Source: Streptomyces sp. CG 926 (GTDB taxonomy: Bacteria > Actinomycetota > Actinomycetes > Streptomycetales > Streptomycetaceae). Taken from it: a stretch of 64,000 bases of DNA. The DNA lies in NCBI RefSeq assembly GCF_003148825.1, contig NZ_QGGZ01000002.1, positions 434,001 to 498,000 on the forward strand, in the 5' to 3' direction. The notes under the pieces were generated by a model. That model did not search any database, was not told where the DNA came from, and saw only the letters and a program-made list of their open reading frames with translations. Of the stretch, positions 61,327 through 64,000 are shown piece after piece. Within the stretch, counting starts at the first letter, position 1, and each line of letters begins with the position of its first letter. The position numbers and the translations under genes were made by a program.

Positions 61327-62673
61327 CTACCGCAGGTGGGAGGTGTCGTTCAGGAGGCGGACCGAGGCGTTGCCGTCCGCGTAGTAGGCCACCGCCGACA
61401 GCGACGCCGCCGAGAGTTCCATGCGGAACAGAGCCTCCGGCGGGGCGCCCAGGGCCAGGCGGACCAGGATCTTGACCGGGGTCACATGGGTGACCAGCAG
61501 GACCGTGCGGCCCGCGTGCGCGGACAGCAGACGGTCGCGGGTCGCCGAGATCCGGCGGGTGGCGGACATGAAGCTCTCGCCGCCGCCCGTCGGGGCCGCC
61601 TTCGGGGAGTCCAGCCACGCCTGCAGGTCGTCCGGGAAGCGCTGCTGCACCTCGGCGAAGGTCAGGCCCTCCCACGCCCCGAAGTCCACCTCGCGCAGGC
61701 CCTCTTCGACCGTCACGGTCAGGCCGAGGCGGTCCGCGACCGCCTTCGCGGTCTCCCGGCAACGGCGCAGCGGGGAGCTGATGACCGTCTGGACGGTGCC
61801 GCGGGCGGCCAGCGCCTCGGCGACCGCGGCGGCCTGCCGCAGGCCCGCCGGGGAGAGTTCGGGGTCACTGCCGCCGCTGCCGGAGAAGCGCTTCTGCGGG
61901 GTGAGGGCGGTCTCCCCGTGCCGCAGCAGCACGAAGGTGGCCGGTGCCCCCATATCCGGGCCCCAGCCGTGGCTGCCGGCGGCGACCGCCGGGGCATCGG
62001 CGTCGAGGCAGGGCTCGATGGCCTCGGTCAGGGCCTCGTCGTCGGCGAACAGCGCGTCGGCGAGCTCCTGGGCGGACGTGGGCATGGGCGTGGGCGTGGC
62101 CGTGCCCGCGGCGGCGGTGACCAGTGCCGCTCGCACCGCCGCGGCCCCCTTCGCCGCGTCCCCCGGCGGGCCCACCGGCGCCGGCGGGGTGGCCAGGGCG
62201 CGCGCCGCGCCGTGGTCGAGGGCGGCCGTGGACGCCGACGGCTCCCACTGCTTGCCGCGCTTGCCCGCGTCCATCGCCTCGTTCGCGAGCCGGTCCGCGT
62301 GCTTGTTCTGCTCGCGCGGGATCCACTCGTACGTGACCTGCGCGCGCGGCAGGATCCGCGCGGCCTCGGCGGCGAGCGGCTTCATGTCCGGGTGCCTGAT
62401 CTTCCAGCGGCCCGACATCTGCTCGACGACCAGCTTGGAGTCCATCCGAACCAGGACCTGGGCGTCGGAGGCGAGCTCACGGGCCGCGGCGAGCCCCGCG
62501 ATCAGGCCCTTGTACTCGGCCACGTTGTTCGTCGCGACACCGATGTACTCCGCGCGCTCGGCCAGCGTCTCGCCCGTCGCCGGGTCGAGCACCACCGCGC
62601 CGTAGCCGGCCGGCCCCGGGTTGCCCCGGGACCCACCGTCCGCCTCCACCACGAACCGGACGGACGTCTGCAT
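61327..62673 (-). CDS. Bifunctional RNase H/acid phosphatase
   Basis: A 448-residue fusion. Residues 1-140 are a type I RNase H with Asp in EADGGSRGNPGPAGYG, Glu in AEYKGLIAGL, Asp in RMDSKLVVEQM and the last Asp in NKHADRLANEA. A linker of about 100 residues follows. Residues 240-448 are a histidine phosphatase with LLRHGETA near 246, SSPLRRCRETA and late VTHVTPVK. The combination is known from Mycobacterium (Rv2228c, RNase H/CobC). The start ATG overlaps the upstream gene stop by one base (TGATG). Confidence 0.94.
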   Translation of the reverse strand: MQTSVRFVVEADGGSRGNPGPAGYGAVVLDPATGETLAERAEYIGVATNNVAEYKGLIAGLAAARELASDAQVLVRMDSKLVVEQMSGRWKIRHPDMKPLAAEAARILPRAQVTYEWIPREQNKHADRLANEAMDAGKRGKQWEPSASTAALDHGAARALATPPAPVGPPGDAAKGAAAVRAALVTAAAGTATPTPMPTSAQELADALFADDEALTEAIEPCLDADAPAVAAGSHGWGPDMGAPATFVLLRHGETALTPQKRFSGSGGSDPELSPAGLRQAAAVAEALAARGTVQTVISSPLRRCRETAKAVADRLGLTVTVEEGLREVDFGAWEGLTFAEVQQRFPDDLQAWLDSPKAAPTGGGESFMSATRRISATRDRLLSAHAGRTVLLVTHVTPVKILVRLALGAPPEALFRMELSAASLSAVAYYADGNASVRLLNDTSHLR

Positions 62674-63416
62674 CAGATGCCCGAGTCGGCCGTACGGACC
62701 AGGATGCGGCCGCAGTTCTCGTGACGGACGACCTGGTCGCGGGCCGCGGCCTTGATCTCGTTGACCTCGGCCATGTCGAGCTCCAGCCGGCAGCCCTCGC
62801 AGCGACGCTGGTAGAGGCGCGCGGCACCGACCCCGCCCTGCTTGACGCGGATCTTCTCGTACAGCGCCATCAGGTCGGCCGGCATGGACGCGACGATGAC
62901 CTCGCGGTCCTTGGTGACCTTCGCGACCTCGGTGTCGATCTCGGAGGTCGCCGCGTCACGGCGGGCGGTGGCGTCCGCGGCCTTGGCCTCCAGGGCCGAG
63001 ACGCGCTCGGTCAGCCCGGCGACGCGCTCCTGCGCACCCTCCAGACGCTCCATGACCTCCAGGACCACGTCCTCCAGGTCACCCTGACGCTTGGCGAGGG
63101 AGACGACCTCGCTCTGCAGGTTCGCCAGGTCCCGGGCCGAGATGCCCACGCCCGAGTCGAGCCGCTGCTGGTCGCGGACGGCGCGCTGGCGCACCTGGTC
63201 CACGTCCTGCTCCGCCTTGGTCTGCTCGCGCGCGGTGTCGCTCGCCTGGGTCTGGGCGGCGACGAGCAGGTCGCGCTGCTGCGCCAGGTCCTTGGTGAGC
63301 GAGTCGAGCTCGGCGTGCTCGGGCAGCGACTTGCGCTTGTGGGCGAGCTGAGACAGCCGGACGTCCAGCGCCTGGACGTCGAGAAGTCGGATCTGGTCGG
63401 CGGGCTCGGCGTTCAG
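62673..63416 (-). CDS. Zinc-ribbon/coiled-coil protein (C4-type family)
   Basis: A 247-residue protein. Residues 1-170 form a long coiled coil (SLAKRQGDLEDVVLEVMERL). The C-terminal ribbon is RRCEGCRLELDM ... VVRHENCGRILVRT, where the third position is His in place of the usual Cys. The family is widespread in actinobacteria beside NIF3-like and RNase H genes, with no firm function. The N-terminus xNAEPADQIRLLDVQAL places the start at CTG 63416 within a CTGA overlap with the NIF3-like stop; GGAG lies 7 bases before it. No ATG, GTG or TTG fits this frame nearby. Confidence 0.85.
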   Translation of the reverse strand: MNAEPADQIRLLDVQALDVRLSQLAHKRKSLPEHAELDSLTKDLAQQRDLLVAAQTQASDTAREQTKAEQDVDQVRQRAVRDQQRLDSGVGISARDLANLQSEVVSLAKRQGDLEDVVLEVMERLEGAQERVAGLTERVSALEAKAADATARRDAATSEIDTEVAKVTKDREVIVASMPADLMALYEKIRVKQGGVGAARLYQRRCEGCRLELDMAEVNEIKAAARDQVVRHENCGRILVRTADSGI

Positions 63417-64000
63417 TTGGGGGCTCCAGAGATAGAAGGGGGTGTGACGGACGGCGCGTGGGCCGTCCAAGGGTCGGTGACCGCGCGCGAGACGTGGGTC
63501 CGCAGACCCCAGCCGTGGCGCTCGGAGATCGCGTCGAGCTGCGCGGCGGCCTGCTCGCACCAGGGCCACTCGGTGGCCCAGTGCGCGGCGTCGACGAGGG
63601 CGAGCGGGCGGCTCGTCTCACGGGCCTCGGACACCGGGTGGTGGCGCAGGTCCGCGGTCAGGAAGACGTCCACACCGGCGGCGCGGACCTGCTCGAAGAG
63701 GCTGTCGCCGGAGCCGCCGCTGACGGCGATGCGGCGGACCGGCATGTCCGGGTCGCCGGCCACGCGGATGCCCTGGGCGGTCGGCGGCAGCCAGGCCGCG
63801 GCGCGGGCCGCGAACTCGCGCAGGGTCTCGGGGTGGTCCAGTTCGCAGATCCGGCCGAGGCCGCGACGGCCTTCCGGATCGGTCGGATCGGGCACCAGCG
63901 GGCCGGTGATGCGCAGGTCGAGGGCGCCGGCGAGGGCGTCGGAGACTCCCGGGTCGGCGGTGTCGGCGTTGGTGTGCGCGACGTGCAGCGCGATGTCGTT
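63413..64000 (-). CDS. NIF3-like dinuclear metal protein (partial, 5' end outside window)
   Basis: The minus-strand frame runs to the window end, with NDIALHVAHTNADTADPGVS, then RITGPLVPDP, VRRIAVSGGSGDSLFEQVRA, FLTADLRHHPVSEA and LVDAAHWATEWPW. These are NIF3/DUF34 signature blocks with metal-binding His/Asp. The visible part is about 195 residues, lacking the N-terminal end. A short GTG start at 63895 inside the frame is not real, as conserved sequence continues beyond it. It is followed by the zinc-ribbon gene in a CTGA overlap. Confidence 0.9.
   Translation of the reverse strand, partial: NDIALHVAHTNADTADPGVSDALAGALDLRITGPLVPDPTDPEGRRGLGRICELDHPETLREFAARAAAWLPPTAQGIRVAGDPDMPVRRIAVSGGSGDSLFEQVRAAGVDVFLTADLRHHPVSEARETSRPLALVDAAHWATEWPWCEQAAAQLDAISERHGWGLRTHVSRAVTDPWTAHAPSVTPPSISGAPN

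Noticed and set aside
60555..61762. Overlapping long frames through rnpB and the following repeat
   Set aside because: They run through a structured RNA and an inverted repeat; codon patterns do not hold and no domain is seen.
63413..63895. NIF3-like protein starting at 63895
   Set aside because: Conserved NIF3 sequence continues upstream to the window end, so this start is internal and the gene is partial.

Overview
The window is high-GC actinobacterial chromosome with dense genes, frequent GTG/TTG starts and stop/start overlaps. The gene families present (SARP/AfsR regulator, DUF5753 XRE regulator, DUF2637, DUF6153, prim-pol domain protein, HtaA proteins, GlnA2, Rsm22, RNase H/phosphatase fusion) point to Streptomyces. 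From memory, unchecked, the order glnA2 / nadE / panB / map / rnpB / RNase H resembles the SCO22xx core interval of S. coelicolor, interrupted by accessory inserts.

Layout. (1) 74-5637: two tandem PIG-L family deacetylases; the first has a long repetitive cytoplasmic N-terminus and one membrane segment. (2) 5656-8528: a minus-strand block with a MerR regulator, its overlapping partner and two unrecognised proteins. (3) 8529-10313: a decayed mobile patch with an IS5-type transposase remnant, a lone lower-GC membrane protein, a kinase-like fragment and the C-terminal end of a tyrosine recombinase, next to glnA2. (4) 10314-21325: glnA2, DUF3105 and DUF305 proteins, a CBS protein, a hydrolase and DUF998 pair, a DUF6153 plus multicopper oxidase unit, a lipid-free membrane DUF4352-like protein and nadE. 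(5) 21394-32391: an endonuclease/exonuclease/phosphatase family membrane protein, panB, a DrrAB-like ABC exporter preceded by seven 11-bp-phased heptamers, a 1119-residue SARP/NB-ARC/TPR regulator facing it, an M50 protease, and a TerD domain fused to a putative PD-(D/E)XK nuclease. (6) 32451-35042: F420 reductase, small proteins and methionine aminopeptidase. (7) 35140-46612: an iron and heme locus with heme oxygenase, a short PhzF, two HtaA heme-binding surface proteins (one with an LANTG sortase motif), HmuTUV and EfeOBU. At least two good DmdR/IdeR-type iron boxes control it. (8) 46670-54199: GNAT, PhzF, SDR, Bcr/CflA-type MFS pump, then an XRE-DUF5753 regulator followed by a run of small and membrane proteins. 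(9) 54293-64000: Rsm22 methyltransferase, DDAH-like hydrolase divergent from a TetR regulator, prim-pol domain protein, YaaA, RNB ribonuclease, the RNase P RNA, a long imperfect inverted repeat, RNase H/phosphatase, zinc-ribbon protein and a NIF3-like protein cut by the window end.

Working together: the clearest system is iron. Surface HtaA proteins would pass heme to lipoprotein HmuT, HmuUV would import it, heme oxygenase would release the iron, and EfeUOB would take up free iron. The strongest candidates for something not yet described are the phased heptamers between the terminator of panB and the DrrAB exporter, the TerD-nuclease fusion, the small-protein cluster after the XRE regulator, and the 114-bp-arm inverted repeat downstream of rnpB. 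All gene identities come from reading the sequence and motifs; no database search was run.
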